A program made the translations under genes and the position numbers. Positions 1 through 8,797 of a DNA stretch of 64,000 bases are shown piece by piece. Every line of letters begins with the position of its first letter. Positions within the stretch are counted from its first letter, which is position 1. Origin of the DNA: Prochlorococcus marinus XMU1412. GTDB lineage: Bacteria; Cyanobacteriota; Cyanobacteriia; PCC-6307; Cyanobiaceae. The DNA is taken from contig NZ_JAAORJ010000001.1 of the NCBI RefSeq assembly GCF_017696315.1, positions 16,452 through 80,451 of the forward strand, read 5' to 3'. The notes beneath the pieces were generated by a model, which made no database searches, had not been told where the DNA came from, and worked only from the letters and a program-made list of their open reading frames with translations.

Positions 1-169
1 TGGCGGCTACGGCGGTGGCAATAATGGTGGCGGCTACGGCGGTGGCGGCTACGGCGGTGGCAATAATGGTGGCGGCTACGGCGGTGGCGGCTACGGCGGT
101 GGCAATAATGGTGGCGGCTACGGCGGTGGCGGCTACGGTGGTGGCGGCTACGGCGGTGGCAATAATGGA
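1..169 (+). repeat. In-frame GC-rich tandem repeat encoding Gly/Tyr/Asn
   Basis: Two interleaved units are visible: a 15-base unit reading Gly-Gly-Tyr-Gly-Gly and a longer one that adds Gly-Asn-Asn-Gly, giving a repeat of about 42 bases. It is far richer in GGC and GGT codons than the rest of the window. The repeat begins before the window, so its copy number is unknown. Confidence 0.9.
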
Positions 170-325
170 TCTAATAGCTCTAACGCTAATAAATCTTCTG
201 GAGCAGAAGGTTGGGAAGACAGAAGTTATGGAAATTCTTCTGATAACTCTGAATATGAAAATGGTAGAAGCAGAAGAAAAAGGGGAGTGTCAAATGGGAG
301 CGATGCTTCAAGCGAGACAAATTAG
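2..325 (+). CDS. Glycine-rich RNA-binding-type protein, C-terminal part (5' end outside window)
   Basis: This is an open frame that enters from the left edge and stops with TAG at 323-325. The visible part is a low-complexity tail of Gly-Gly-Gly-Tyr and Gly-Gly-Gly-Asn-Asn units (to about base 169), followed by a Ser/Asn/Glu-rich end with a basic stretch (GRSRRKRG). Cyanobacterial glycine-rich RNA-binding proteins carry one RRM domain followed by just this kind of tail, so a small RNA-binding protein of the Rbp family is the most likely identity. The RRM itself lies outside the window, so the function is inferred. The stop overlaps the convergent dusA stop by 4 bases. The frame one base later is also open and reads as Ala/Val/Met repeats, but the Gly/Tyr/Asn frame fits a known protein type. 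Confidence 0.75.
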   Translation, partial: GGYGGGNNGGGYGGGGYGGGNNGGGYGGGGYGGGNNGGGYGGGGYGGGGYGGGNNGSNSSNANKSSGAEGWEDRSYGNSSDNSEYENGRSRRKRGVSNGSDASSETN

Positions 326-1326
326 TAACCCATTTCTTCAAGTGCTGTCGTTAATTTAAATAGATATTCAATATTTAATTCTTTTTTTATAGATTTATTT
401 GAAATATGATTTCTCCAAATTTTAGCTTTTGGTATACCTTCGACTAGATTTATAAGATGTTTACAAATATCCCAAGATTTTCCTCCTTTACTTAAATGCG
501 CTTCTATGTATGGAATTAAGGAGAATATAATATTTGAAGCAGATTTGGGTTTTTTATTAATTCCATAAATCTTTTGATCAATTTCAGACCATCTCAAGGG
601 ATGTTTATAAATTGACCGTCCAATCATGACCCCATCAAAATCATTCAAAGCCTTTAATGATTCATCGATATTTGTTAAACCTCCATTGATTTCTATTAAT
701 AATTCTGGATTTGATTTTTTCAATTTTTTTACTAAATCATAATTAAGTGGCGGTATTGTTCTATTTTGTTTTGGATTTAGACCTTTTAATATGGCTTTCC
801 TTGCATGAACTGTAAATCTATCTGCACCAGCCTTTGCGACAATTCTTACGAAATTATTTAAATTAACGAAACTATCATCATTATCTACACCGATTCTGTG
901 TTTGATCGTAACTGGTAAGTTGCAATTATTTTTTAAGGATTCTATACATTTTGCTACTTTTTCAGGTTCTTTCATAAGTGAAGCGCCAAAATTTCCAGAA
1001 CAGACCCTTGGACTAGGACAACCAACATTAAAGTTTATTTCGTCATAACCCCAATCCTGTGCCATTTGGGCTGCCTCTTTAAGGATTTTAGGATCGTCTC
1101 CTCCAAACTGAACTGATATCGGGTGTTCTTCATCATTAAAATCTAGAAAATTTTCTTTTTTATTTGTAAAAACTAAACTCTGGGCCACAATCATTTCCGT
1201 ATACAAAAGAGCTTTAGAACTTATTTTTCTCATTATCATTCTGAAGTGCTTATCAGTACAATCCATCATTGGAGCAATACTTAATTTATGAATATTTTTA
1301 ATAGAATTAGACTTAGTGAAATCCAT
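322..1326 (-). CDS. dusA: tRNA-dihydrouridine synthase, DusA-like
   Basis: This is a flavin enzyme that reduces specific uridines in the tRNA D-loop to dihydrouridine, using FMN and NADPH. The 334 residues match the family in length. Near the N-terminus is the SIAPMMDCTDKHFR segment typical of DusA. In the middle is the NVGCPS block containing the family cysteine, followed by GNFGASLM. Further on are IKHRIG and the TVHAR segment, which belong to the FMN/tRNA-binding TIM barrel, and EINGG and GVMIGRS near the phosphate-binding end. The start is ATG. It is divergent from msrB (22 bases between starts) and overlaps the upstream glycine-rich gene by 4 bases at the 3' end. The exact Dus subtype (A versus other) rests on the N-terminal motif. 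Confidence 0.9.
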   Translation of the reverse strand: MDFTKSNSIKNIHKLSIAPMMDCTDKHFRMIMRKISSKALLYTEMIVAQSLVFTNKKENFLDFNDEEHPISVQFGGDDPKILKEAAQMAQDWGYDEINFNVGCPSPRVCSGNFGASLMKEPEKVAKCIESLKNNCNLPVTIKHRIGVDNDDSFVNLNNFVRIVAKAGADRFTVHARKAILKGLNPKQNRTIPPLNYDLVKKLKKSNPELLIEINGGLTNIDESLKALNDFDGVMIGRSIYKHPLRWSEIDQKIYGINKKPKSASNIIFSLIPYIEAHLSKGGKSWDICKHLINLVEGIPKAKIWRNHISNKSIKKELNIEYLFKLTTALEEMGY

Positions 1327-1348
1327 TATTTTTTTGTGATTTAAATAT

Positions 1349-1843
1349 ATGAATCAATTTCTATCAAGAAGAACTTTTATTCTAATTCCTACCATGTCAA
1401 TCTTAAAAAAAATCTTTAATCCCATGCAAGTATTAGCATCTTCACTGCCTTCTAAAGAAGAGTGGAATTTATCAAAAGATGAATGGAAGGCTAGGCTTAG
1501 TCCAGAATCATATTATATTTTGAGAGAGGAAGGGACTGAAAGAGCTTTTAGCAGCCAATTAAATAATGAGAAGAGGAAAGGGATTTTTCACTGTGCAGGA
1601 TGCGATTTGCCGCTTTTTTCCTCAGATAAAAAATTTGATAGTGGTACAGGATGGCCAAGTTTTTGGGACTCAATTCAAGGATCAGTAGAAACAAAAGTTG
1701 ATTTCAAGTTAATTGTTCCTAGAACTGAATATCATTGCTCTAGGTGTGGAGGTCATCAGGGACATGTCTTCAATGATGGGCCACTTCCCACTGGCAAAAG
1801 ATACTGCAACAATGGATTAGCATTAAGGTTTGTTCCTGAATAA
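1349..1843 (+). CDS. msrB: Peptide-methionine (R)-S-oxide reductase MsrB
   Basis: It repairs oxidised methionine (R-sulfoxide) in proteins. The SelR domain covers about residues 38-164. Zinc-binding cysteines are seen at 82, 85, 130 and 133 (CAGC and CSRC), the GTGWPSF block at 99-105, and the catalytic cysteine at 153 in RYCNNGLALRF. Ahead of the domain is a hydrophobic N-terminus with a twin-arginine look (SRRTF at residues 6-10). That is compatible with a Tat-type or other export signal, although the hydrophobic stretch is short and interrupted, so export is only inferred. It is a single gene, divergent from dusA and followed by a small hairpin and then grpE. Confidence 0.92.
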   Translation: MNQFLSRRTFILIPTMSILKKIFNPMQVLASSLPSKEEWNLSKDEWKARLSPESYYILREEGTERAFSSQLNNEKRKGIFHCAGCDLPLFSSDKKFDSGTGWPSFWDSIQGSVETKVDFKLIVPRTEYHCSRCGGHQGHVFNDGPLPTGKRYCNNGLALRFVPE

Positions 1844-1850
1844 ATATTTG

Positions 1851-1864
1851 TGCGGCCTTCCGCA
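1851..1864 (+). terminator. Possible small hairpin after msrB
   Basis: A 5-bp GC-rich stem (tgcgg / ccgca) with a 4-base loop lies 8 bases after the msrB stop and is followed by a short run with several T. It is the only GC-rich inverted repeat in this gap. The T tract is weak, so it could be a terminator or simply a hairpin in the grpE leader. Confidence 0.35.
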
Positions 1865-1917
1865 ACTTGTTTTGTGCATCACTTTATTGGACAATAGTTC
1901 TATTAAATTTATGAAAA

Positions 1918-2637
1918 ATGATTGAAAATCAATCAGACAATATTGATAATAAAAAAAATGATGATTCTAATCAGGATAATGCTCCTAAAGATAAATCATC
2001 TACCCAAAATTCAACTGCCGAAATTGATGAATTATCTTCTCCAAAAACAGAGGAAATAAATACTGAAGAATTAAAAAATACTATCTCAAATAATGATGCA
2101 AGATTAGAACAATTAGAAAAAGAACATGAAACACTAAAAAATCAATATGTAAGAATTTCTGCAGATTTTGATAATTTCAGAAAAAGGCAGTCTAGGGATC
2201 AGGACGATTTAAAAATCCAACTTGTTTCAAAGACTTTAACTGCAATACTGCCTATTGTTGATAATTTTGAGAGAGCAAGACAACAACTTAAACCAGAAAG
2301 TGAAGAAGCTCAAGCTCTACATAGAAGTTATCAAGGATTGTATAAACAACTAGTAGAAGTTTTAAAACAACAGGGAGTTTCACCCATGAGAGTTGTTGGT
2401 CAGCAATTTGATCCAAACTTGCATGAAGCTGTATTAAGAGAACCTAGTGAAGAGTTTGAAGAGGATTTTATTATTGAAGAATTACAGCGAGGATATCATC
2501 TAGAAGGTAAGGTTTTGAGACATGCATTGGTTAAGGTTTCTATGGGACCTGGCAAACAAAATTCACAACAGGAAGTAGAACAGGATACAGTTGAAGGGGA
2601 TGTTAATTCAGAGGCAAATACTTCTGAAGATGTATAA
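1918..2637 (+). CDS. grpE: Nucleotide-exchange factor GrpE
   Basis: GrpE releases ADP from DnaK in the Hsp70 cycle. The 239-residue protein has a long acidic, Asn/Asp-rich disordered N-terminus (about residues 1-60). A coiled coil follows ([28 protein letters not shown]), and then the beta-domain with [20 protein letters not shown] and [17 protein letters not shown], both strongly conserved in the family. The C-terminus is an acidic tail. It lies 29 bases upstream of dnaJ on the same strand, so the two are probably co-transcribed. No dnaK lies in the window. The start is the ATG at 1918. Confidence 0.95.
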   Translation: MIENQSDNIDNKKNDDSNQDNAPKDKSSTQNSTAEIDELSSPKTEEINTEELKNTISNNDARLEQLEKEHETLKNQYVRISADFDNFRKRQSRDQDDLKIQLVSKTLTAILPIVDNFERARQQLKPESEEAQALHRSYQGLYKQLVEVLKQQGVSPMRVVGQQFDPNLHEAVLREPSEEFEEDFIIEELQRGYHLEGKVLRHALVKVSMGPGKQNSQQEVEQDTVEGDVNSEANTSEDV

Positions 2638-2666
2638 ATTCCAAATTCTTATTTGAGCATTATCTA

Positions 2667-3794
2667 ATGGCTGATTTTTACCAAATACTTGGAGTTTCAA
2701 GAGATGCTGATGCGGATACCTTAAAAAGGGCTTATAGAAAATTAGCACGACAATACCATCCTGATGTTAATAAAGAACCTGGAGCGGAAGATAAATTTAA
2801 AGAAATTGGTAAGGCTTACGAAGCATTAGCTGATCCTGAAACTAGAGCAAGATATGACCAATTTGGAGAGGCTGGCCTTGGTGGTGCAGCTGGAATGCCT
2901 GATATGGGAGATATGGGTGGCTTTGCAGATTTATTTGAAACTTTTTTCAATGGCTTTGGGGGGCAAAATCCACAAGGAGGAAGAACACAAAGAAGAGGTC
3001 CTCAACAAGGAGATGATCTAAGGTATGACCTTAATGTTGACTTTAAAGATGCAATTTTTGGCCAACAAAGAGAAATTAAAATTCCTCATTTGGAGACATG
3101 TGAAGTCTGTAGGGGAACAGGTGCAAAACCAGGAACCGGCCCCAAAACTTGTTCAACATGTGGTGGAAGTGGACAAGTTAGAAGGGCTACAAGAACACCT
3201 TTTGGTAATTTCACACAAGTAGCTGAATGTCCTTCATGTAATGGTGTTGGCCAAATAATTGCAGATCCATGTGTAACTTGCGGTGGCAATGGCGTAAAGC
3301 AAGTCAGAAAAAAATTAAGAATTAATATTCCTGCAGGAGTTGATACTGGCACTAAATTAAGAGTTTCCGGCGAGGGAAATGTTGGTTTGAAAGGAGGCCC
3401 ACCTGGAGATCTTTATGTTTTTATAAAGGTTAAGAATGATTCAAAACTTAAAAGAGATGGTGTAACTATTTACTCAGAAATATCAGTAAGTTATTTACAG
3501 GCTATTTTAGGTGACACTGTAAAAATCACTACAGTTGATGGAGATGTTAATTTAAAAATTCCAAGTGGTACGCAGCCAAATACAACTCTTTCTCTTGAGA
3601 ATAAAGGAGTACCTAGACTTGGTAATCCGGTTGCGAGAGGAAATCATGAAGTCTTAGTAAAAGTAAAACTACCAACTCGTATAACCGATGCAGAACGAGA
3701 GCTTTTAGAGGGTTTAGCTTCTCAATATTCAGATAAAAATATTAATTCTAGTAGTGGACTTTTTAGCAAATTATTTGGTAAAGAATCTTCATGA
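2667..3794 (+). CDS. dnaJ: Chaperone DnaJ (Hsp40), type I
   Basis: Co-chaperone that delivers unfolded clients to DnaK and stimulates its ATPase. The J-domain has the HPD motif at residues 31-33. A Gly/Phe-rich linker follows ([19 protein letters not shown] and on). The zinc-finger region has four CxxCxGxG repeats: [24 protein letters not shown] and CVTCGGNG. The C-terminal substrate-binding domain ends near residue 360. All type I elements are present and the length of 375 is normal. It follows grpE and overlaps the next gene by 4 bases (ATGA), a sign of translational coupling. Confidence 0.96.
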   Translation: MADFYQILGVSRDADADTLKRAYRKLARQYHPDVNKEPGAEDKFKEIGKAYEALADPETRARYDQFGEAGLGGAAGMPDMGDMGGFADLFETFFNGFGGQNPQGGRTQRRGPQQGDDLRYDLNVDFKDAIFGQQREIKIPHLETCEVCRGTGAKPGTGPKTCSTCGGSGQVRRATRTPFGNFTQVAECPSCNGVGQIIADPCVTCGGNGVKQVRKKLRINIPAGVDTGTKLRVSGEGNVGLKGGPPGDLYVFIKVKNDSKLKRDGVTIYSEISVSYLQAILGDTVKITTVDGDVNLKIPSGTQPNTTLSLENKGVPRLGNPVARGNHEVLVKVKLPTRITDAERELLEGLASQYSDKNINSSSGLFSKLFGKESS

Positions 3795-4021
3795 CTTCTT
3801 TAAAGCATTTGGATCTTAAATCTGTTCCATGTCCTTTAAATGTCGTCAAAATTAAATTGGCTTTGAAGAAGTTATCTAAAAATGAGCAACTTATTGTTGA
3901 ACTAGATAAAGGTGAACCAGAAGAAATGGTATTAAATAATTTAAGAGAGATGGGATGGTTCTTTAAAAAAATTAAAGAAAATGAAAAATTTATAAAAATA
4001 AAAATATTGAATGAAAATTAA
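3791..4021 (+). CDS. TusA/SirA-family sulfurtransferase-like small protein
   Basis: A 76-residue protein of the TusA (SirA/YeeD) fold. The conserved cysteine is at residue 14 in VPCPLNVVK, and the typical helix (KIKLALKKL) and the strand with ELDKGEP follow. TusA family members carry sulfur as a persulfide on this cysteine. The classical CPxP motif is CPLN here, so the second proline is missing, and the true role may differ from tRNA thiolation. It sits between dnaJ (4-base overlap) and rsgA (11-base overlap), so it is probably translated as part of that operon. The family call is good, but the function is unassigned. Confidence 0.8.
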   Translation: MTSLKHLDLKSVPCPLNVVKIKLALKKLSKNEQLIVELDKGEPEEMVLNNLREMGWFFKKIKENEKFIKIKILNEN

Positions 4022-4928
4022 TAGTAAATATTTAGGTTTAGTTACAAAAAAATTTAATGATTTTTTTTTAGTTGATTTAAAAAATCAAGAAAACTCTGGA
4101 AATAGCGAGAAATTTTTATGTAAGGTTAAGAAATCTATAAATTTCAAGGATCAATTAATTTATGTTGGAGACGAAGTAGCGATTGAAAAAATTGATTTTA
4201 AAAGTAAACGCGCAGTGATAACAAGTCTAAAAAAAAGAAAAAATCTTTTAGTTAGACCCTCAGTTGCAAATATTTCTAACATATATGTTACTTTTTCCGT
4301 TGAAGAACCAGAATTAAATTTATCTCAAGTTAATAGGTTTTTGATATCAGCAGAATTAATGGGAGTTGAAGTCTCATTAGTTTTGACAAAGTGTGATTTA
4401 ATTTCTGATAAAAGAAAATCATATCTACTTGATAAATTTGAGAAATGGGGTTACCAAGTAATAACTTTAAATTTACAGAAATCTGATTGTTTTAAAAATT
4501 TATTAGCCGAGTTAAAGCAAAAAGAATGTTCAATTTTTATGGGCCCTTCAGGCGTTGGCAAAACTACTTTGCTAAATATGATTATTCCAGGTCTTCAAAA
4601 TAGTACTTCTCCAGTTTCTAATAAAATTAAAAGAGGAAAAAATACTACTCGAAATGTTGAGTTATTTTCTATGTCGAATCAAAGTTACATTGTGGATACT
4701 CCTGGTTTTAATATGCAACCCCTAGAGGTTGATATTAAGTTGTTACCAAATCTTTATTCAGAAATATATAAACAGGTAATCGAAGAAGGAATTAAGTGTA
4801 AATTTCGTAACTGCTTACATTTAAATGATGAGGGATGTAATTTAAATAAATCCTTCGAAAGATATTCTTTTTATAAAGAAATGATTGAGTCGTCTAAGAG
4901 TCACTATTATCAAAACCAGGAAGATTAA
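4011..4928 (+). CDS. rsgA: Small-ribosomal-subunit GTPase RsgA (EngC/YjeQ)
   Basis: A circularly permuted GTPase that acts in late maturation of the 30S subunit. An OB-fold N-terminus runs to about residue 75. The permuted G-motif order is visible: G4 TKCD at 126-129, then G1 GPSGVGKT at 178-185, then G3 DTPG at 229-232. A zinc-binding end has C263, C268, H270 and C276. The length of 305 is normal. It overlaps the TusA-like gene by 11 bases and its 3' end overlaps the convergent ybaB by 35 bases. Confidence 0.94.
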   Translation: MKINSKYLGLVTKKFNDFFLVDLKNQENSGNSEKFLCKVKKSINFKDQLIYVGDEVAIEKIDFKSKRAVITSLKKRKNLLVRPSVANISNIYVTFSVEEPELNLSQVNRFLISAELMGVEVSLVLTKCDLISDKRKSYLLDKFEKWGYQVITLNLQKSDCFKNLLAELKQKECSIFMGPSGVGKTTLLNMIIPGLQNSTSPVSNKIKRGKNTTRNVELFSMSNQSYIVDTPGFNMQPLEVDIKLLPNLYSEIYKQVIEEGIKCKFRNCLHLNDEGCNLNKSFERYSFYKEMIESSKSHYYQNQED

Positions 4929-5244
4929 GATTTAATCCACCAGTCAAATCATTCATCCTTTCTTTCATAGTTGTGGTTGATAATTCATGAGCTTTTTGAA
5001 TAGCTTGTAGAATGTTTTGCTCTATTTTTTCTTTATCTGCATTTAAAATATTTTCTTGTACTTCTACCTTTAAAGGAAGTTGGTTGCCACTTATCCAAAC
5101 TTTTATCATCTCATCATCACTTTTGCCTTCGATCTCCATATTTTCAAGTTCATCTTGTAATTTTTGAGCATCTTGCTGAATTTGTTTAGCTTTTTTAAAA
5201 GCTTCTGTAAGTTGTCCAAAGTTAGGAAGTCCAAAACCCGCCAT
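4894..5244 (-). CDS. YbaB/EbfC-family nucleoid-associated protein
   Basis: A 116-residue member of the YbaB/EbfC family, small dimeric proteins that bind DNA and are nucleoid-associated. The start [30 protein letters not shown] contains the family's helical region, and the [14 protein letters not shown] segment and the closing helix around the MKERM stretch are typical. It is the last gene of the minus-strand run murC-murB-ybaB, 17 bases after murB. Its 3' end lies inside the rsgA coding sequence on the other strand. Confidence 0.9.
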   Translation of the reverse strand: MAGFGLPNFGQLTEAFKKAKQIQQDAQKLQDELENMEIEGKSDDEMIKVWISGNQLPLKVEVQENILNADKEKIEQNILQAIQKAHELSTTTMKERMNDLTGGLNLNLPGFDNSDS

Positions 5245-5261
5245 TTTGTAAAAACGTTTCT

Positions 5262-6155
5262 TTAGTTAGGATAGTCAAAACCAATCATTCTTACTTCCGG
5301 TTGCAAATAAATCCCTTTGTTTTGTAGTACTTTTTGTTGAATTACTGTTATTAATTCATAAATATCTTTTGAACTTGCTGAAGAACTATTAATTATAAAA
5401 TTTGAATGCATTGTAGAAATTTCAGCACCGCCAATTTTAAATCCTTTTAAACCCATATCATCAATTATTTTTGCAGCATAATTATTTTCAGGATTTTTAA
5501 AAACACTACCAAAACTCGGTTGATGATATGGTTGTGTTTCTGTTTTTAATTTAAGGTTATTTTTGGTTGTTTGAATTAATTTTTCTATATTTCCATTAGG
5601 TTCAAAATGTAATCTTGCACTAATAATTGATAAATCATTTCTTTGAAAAGAGCTAAATCTATACTCAAAATTGATAGCTTTTTTTTCAATTTCAAGTTTT
5701 TCAAGAGTTTTATTATTAATAACTTTTACGGAAATAAGATTTTTTGCTAGCGAAAAATTACCTGTGCCAGCATTCATATAAATTGCTCCTCCTAATGTTC
5801 CTGGAATTCCGACAGCCCATTCCCCTCCTTGTAATCCATTTTTAGCAAGAAAATTAGATAATGTTGGGAGCATTACACCTGCTTCCGCTTCAATAATTCC
5901 TGAATATGGATCTATCTTTAGTGATTTCAATTTTTTTGTACAAACAACTAAGCCTTTTATGAAAATATTATTTATTAAAAGATTTGAACCTGCGCCAATT
6001 ATTTGACATCTTTGTTTATTTAAATTAGCCCATTTTATTAGATATGAAAGTTCTTCAACGCTTCTTGGCTCAGCAAAATATTCAGCCACTCCTCCCACTT
6101 TTATAGTTGTATAACTACTTAAATTACAGTTTTCAGAAAAAATTTTTTTATTCAT
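5262..6155 (-). CDS. murB: UDP-N-acetylmuramate dehydrogenase MurB
   Basis: An FAD enzyme that reduces the enolpyruvyl group of UDP-GlcNAc-enolpyruvate to give UDP-MurNAc, for peptidoglycan. The FAD-binding domain shows [17 protein letters not shown] and [15 protein letters not shown]. The MurB C-terminal domain shows [10 protein letters not shown], with the serine that acts in catalysis, and [12 protein letters not shown]. There are 297 residues, which is usual for type II (short) MurB. It is 16 bases downstream of murC and shares its transcription direction, a standard pairing. Confidence 0.95.
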   Translation of the reverse strand: MNKKIFSENCNLSSYTTIKVGGVAEYFAEPRSVEELSYLIKWANLNKQRCQIIGAGSNLLINNIFIKGLVVCTKKLKSLKIDPYSGIIEAEAGVMLPTLSNFLAKNGLQGGEWAVGIPGTLGGAIYMNAGTGNFSLAKNLISVKVINNKTLEKLEIEKKAINFEYRFSSFQRNDLSIISARLHFEPNGNIEKLIQTTKNNLKLKTETQPYHQPSFGSVFKNPENNYAAKIIDDMGLKGFKIGGAEISTMHSNFIINSSSASSKDIYELITVIQQKVLQNKGIYLQPEVRMIGFDYPN

Positions 6156-6171
6156 AAATTAGTTATTAATT

Positions 6172-7581
6172 TTAATTATTTTTTTCATTTAAAATTGACC
6201 AGAAATTATGACAATCACCAGCTCCCATATTCAAAATTAAATCCCCTTTTTGAGTTAATTCGAAAAAATTCTTTGTAACTTCATAATAATTATTTACGTA
6301 ACTAACATTTTTATTTTTTTTATAAATCAAATCTGTAATAATTTTCGAAGTAATTTTATCTTCGTTTTCTTCTCCTGCTCCATAAATACTTGTTACATAA
6401 ATAACATCTGCTTTTGATAATTCTTCAGCGAATTCTTTATTAAATTGCTTTACTCGAGAATATCTATGAGGTTGAAATAAAGCAACTAATCTATTTTTTT
6501 GAAATTCATTATTATTTTTTTGCTTAATAAATAATCTTCCTAATTTAATCGTCTCTTTTATTTCGTTTGGGTGATGAGCATAATCATCATATAAACTTCT
6601 TTCATCTATTTGGCCTCTAAATTCAAATCTTTTTTTTGGCAGTTTCAAATATTTTAAATTTTTCTTAATTTCTATAAAATCTACTCCTATCATTCTGGAA
6701 GCTGCTATTGCTGCGGTGATATTGGATAGATTGTGAAGTCCTGGAATTGGAATATTTAAATTACTGATAAAATTTCCATTTTCATAATATTTTCCAATTG
6801 TATACTTTGAATTAATTTCAGTCGGGATTATTGCATATGCTACGTTTTTAGCCGTAGAGTTTGACCACTTACAATTAGAATGAAAATTTTTTCTTGAGGT
6901 TTCACAATCAAAATTAAGTAATAATTTTTTAGAGTTTTTAGCGAAACTTTTAAAAGAAGATATGACTTCACTTAAATTAGAAAAGTGATCGCAATGATCA
7001 AAATCAATGTTATTGATTATTCCAATATCAGATTTATATTTGTCAATAGTCCCATCAGATTCATCAACTTCAGCGACTAAGTATTTTGTATTTTCTAGAT
7101 GACAATTAGAGTTGTAAATAGGAATTATTCCTCCAGTTATTGAAGAAGAATTACGCGTGCACAACTCAAGTATCGTAGAAAGAAATGTACTAGTTGATGT
7201 TTTTCCGTGGCTGCCTGCTATTGCTAATGCAGTATAAGTGCGCATTAGCATTGCAAGTATCTCTGAACGATGTTTTATTGATAAATTTTTTTCTTTGCAA
7301 TACGAAAATTCTTCATTTTCTGGCTTGATCGCGGAGCTTACAACAAAATTAATCAATCTGTTGGTAAATTTTGAAGTAACAAATTCAATATTTTGTCGAA
7401 CTTGAGAAGTAAAGATTACTGCACCTAGTTTCTCCAATTTATTAGTTTCATCGTTTTTAACTAAATCAGATCCTGAAACTGAACAACCTTTTTTAAGTAA
7501 ACCCATTGCTAATGCTGACATGCCAATACCTCCGATCCCAATAAAATGAAAATGACTTTTCAAAAGTAATTTTTTATCCAA
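6172..7581 (-). CDS. murC: UDP-N-acetylmuramate--L-alanine ligase MurC
   Basis: Adds the first amino acid, L-Ala, to UDP-MurNAc with ATP. The N-terminal Rossmann domain has GIGGIGMSALA at residues 15-25. The ATP-binding P-loop GSHGKTST is at 123-130. EVDESDGTI and NIDFDHCDHF mark the central domain, and the C-terminal domain has DDYAHHPNEI and FQPHRYSR, which are specific to MurC among Mur ligases. The length of 469 is normal. It is first in the murC-murB-ybaB run and divergent from gap2 across 193 bases that must hold both promoters. Confidence 0.96.
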   Translation of the reverse strand: MDKKLLLKSHFHFIGIGGIGMSALAMGLLKKGCSVSGSDLVKNDETNKLEKLGAVIFTSQVRQNIEFVTSKFTNRLINFVVSSAIKPENEEFSYCKEKNLSIKHRSEILAMLMRTYTALAIAGSHGKTSTSTFLSTILELCTRNSSSITGGIIPIYNSNCHLENTKYLVAEVDESDGTIDKYKSDIGIINNIDFDHCDHFSNLSEVISSFKSFAKNSKKLLLNFDCETSRKNFHSNCKWSNSTAKNVAYAIIPTEINSKYTIGKYYENGNFISNLNIPIPGLHNLSNITAAIAASRMIGVDFIEIKKNLKYLKLPKKRFEFRGQIDERSLYDDYAHHPNEIKETIKLGRLFIKQKNNNEFQKNRLVALFQPHRYSRVKQFNKEFAEELSKADVIYVTSIYGAGEENEDKITSKIITDLIYKKNKNVSYVNNYYEVTKNFFELTQKGDLILNMGAGDCHNFWSILNEKNN

Positions 7582-7732
7582 TGTTTATCTTTTACTTAAA
7601 TCAAAATAACTTCTAAGTAAAATTTTGCTATTTTTTCTTAAAAAAAATGTTTTTATTTTCTTGAATTAATACAAAACTAGACGTATTTGCTTAATAAATC
7701 AAAAAAACCTTACGTTATTGCACAAAATTCAG

Positions 7733-7738
7733 TATGAT
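7733..7738 (+). promoter_or_regulatory. Candidate -10 box for gap2
   Basis: TATGAT lies 36 bases before the gap2 start, with a weak -35-like TTACGT at 7710-7715 at 17-base spacing. Position and sequence fit a sigma-70-type promoter. Cyanobacterial -35 boxes are often poor, so this is a candidate only. Confidence 0.45.
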
Positions 7739-7774
7739 CAGCAACTTAGGTTAATCATTTAGAAATTATTAGTT

Positions 7775-8797
7775 ATGACTTTGCGTGTTGCAATTAACGG
7801 CTTTGGCAGAATTGGTCGAAACTTTATGCGTTGTTGGCTTAGTAGAGGGGCTTACACCAATATTGAAGTTGTCGGAATTAACGTTACATCAGATCCTAAG
7901 ACTAATGCTCATTTATTAAAATACGACTCAGTCCTTGGTCAACTTGATGGTGTTGATATTCAATATACTGATGATACTTTTGTAATTAATAACAAAACAA
8001 TTAAATGTTTCTCAGATAGAAACCCAATGAATCTCCCTTGGAAAGACTGGGGTGTAGATTTGGTTATTGAATCTACTGGAGTATTTAATACAGACGTAGG
8101 AGCAAGTAAGCACTTAGAGGTAGGAGCAAAAAAAGTTATCTTAACTGCACCTGGTAAAGGGGATGGCGTTGGTACTTATGTAGTTGGAGTTAATGCTGAT
8201 ACATATAAACATAAAGATTACGATATTTTGAGTAATGCTAGTTGTACAACAAACTGTTTAGCTCCAGTAGTCAAAGTTTTAGATCAAACTTTTGGGATTA
8301 ATAAAGGTTTGATGACTACAATTCATAGTTATACAGGTGATCAAAGAATTTTAGATAATAGTCATAGAGATCTAAGAAGGGCTAGAGCCGCTGCTACAAA
8401 CATAGTTCCTACTTCTACAGGAGCTGCAAAAGCAGTCGCTCTTGTATACCCAGAAATGAAAGGCAAATTAACTGGAATTGCAATGAGAGTTCCAACTCCT
8501 AACGTTTCAGCAGTAGATTTTGTTTTTGAATCTTCTAAATCTGTCACAGCTGAAGAAGTCAATAATGCCCTCAAGGAAGCATCTCTAAGTTCAATGAAGG
8601 GCATTATTAAGTATGGAGATGAACCATTAGTGTCAAGCGATTATGCAGGTACAAATGAATCATCAATTGTAGATAGTGATCTTACTATGTGTATCGGAGA
8701 TAACCTTGTAAAGGTGCTTGCATGGTACGACAATGAGTGGGGTTATAGTCAGAGAGTTGTAGATTTAGCAGAGATTGTTGCTAAAAATTGGGAGTAA
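7775..8797 (+). CDS. gap2: Glyceraldehyde-3-phosphate dehydrogenase, Calvin-cycle type (Gap2)
   Basis: Reduces 1,3-bisphosphoglycerate in the Calvin cycle. The Rossmann motif [13 protein letters not shown] is at residues 7-19. The catalytic cysteine is at 157 in [10 protein letters not shown]. The anion site STGAAKAV and the C-terminal [11 protein letters not shown] are present. The NAD-selecting acidic residue after the second beta strand is not seen ([10 protein letters not shown] instead), as in Gap2 enzymes able to use NADPH. It ends without the CP12-like tail found in plant GapB. It stands alone: its stop at 8795-8797 directly abuts the stop of the convergent thiL. Confidence 0.94.
   Translation: MTLRVAINGFGRIGRNFMRCWLSRGAYTNIEVVGINVTSDPKTNAHLLKYDSVLGQLDGVDIQYTDDTFVINNKTIKCFSDRNPMNLPWKDWGVDLVIESTGVFNTDVGASKHLEVGAKKVILTAPGKGDGVGTYVVGVNADTYKHKDYDILSNASCTTNCLAPVVKVLDQTFGINKGLMTTIHSYTGDQRILDNSHRDLRRARAAATNIVPTSTGAAKAVALVYPEMKGKLTGIAMRVPTPNVSAVDFVFESSKSVTAEEVNNALKEASLSSMKGIIKYGDEPLVSSDYAGTNESSIVDSDLTMCIGDNLVKVLAWYDNEWGYSQRVVDLAEIVAKNWE

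Noticed and set aside
1-169. CRISPR or satellite array
   Set aside because: Repeats are contiguous without spacers and are in frame within a protein-coding region.
15-359. Open frame of 114 codons with Ala/Val/Met repeats across the glycine-rich gene
   Set aside because: It is a shifted reading of the Gly/Tyr/Asn repeat. The frame starting at base 2 fits a known protein type and stops at 323-325.
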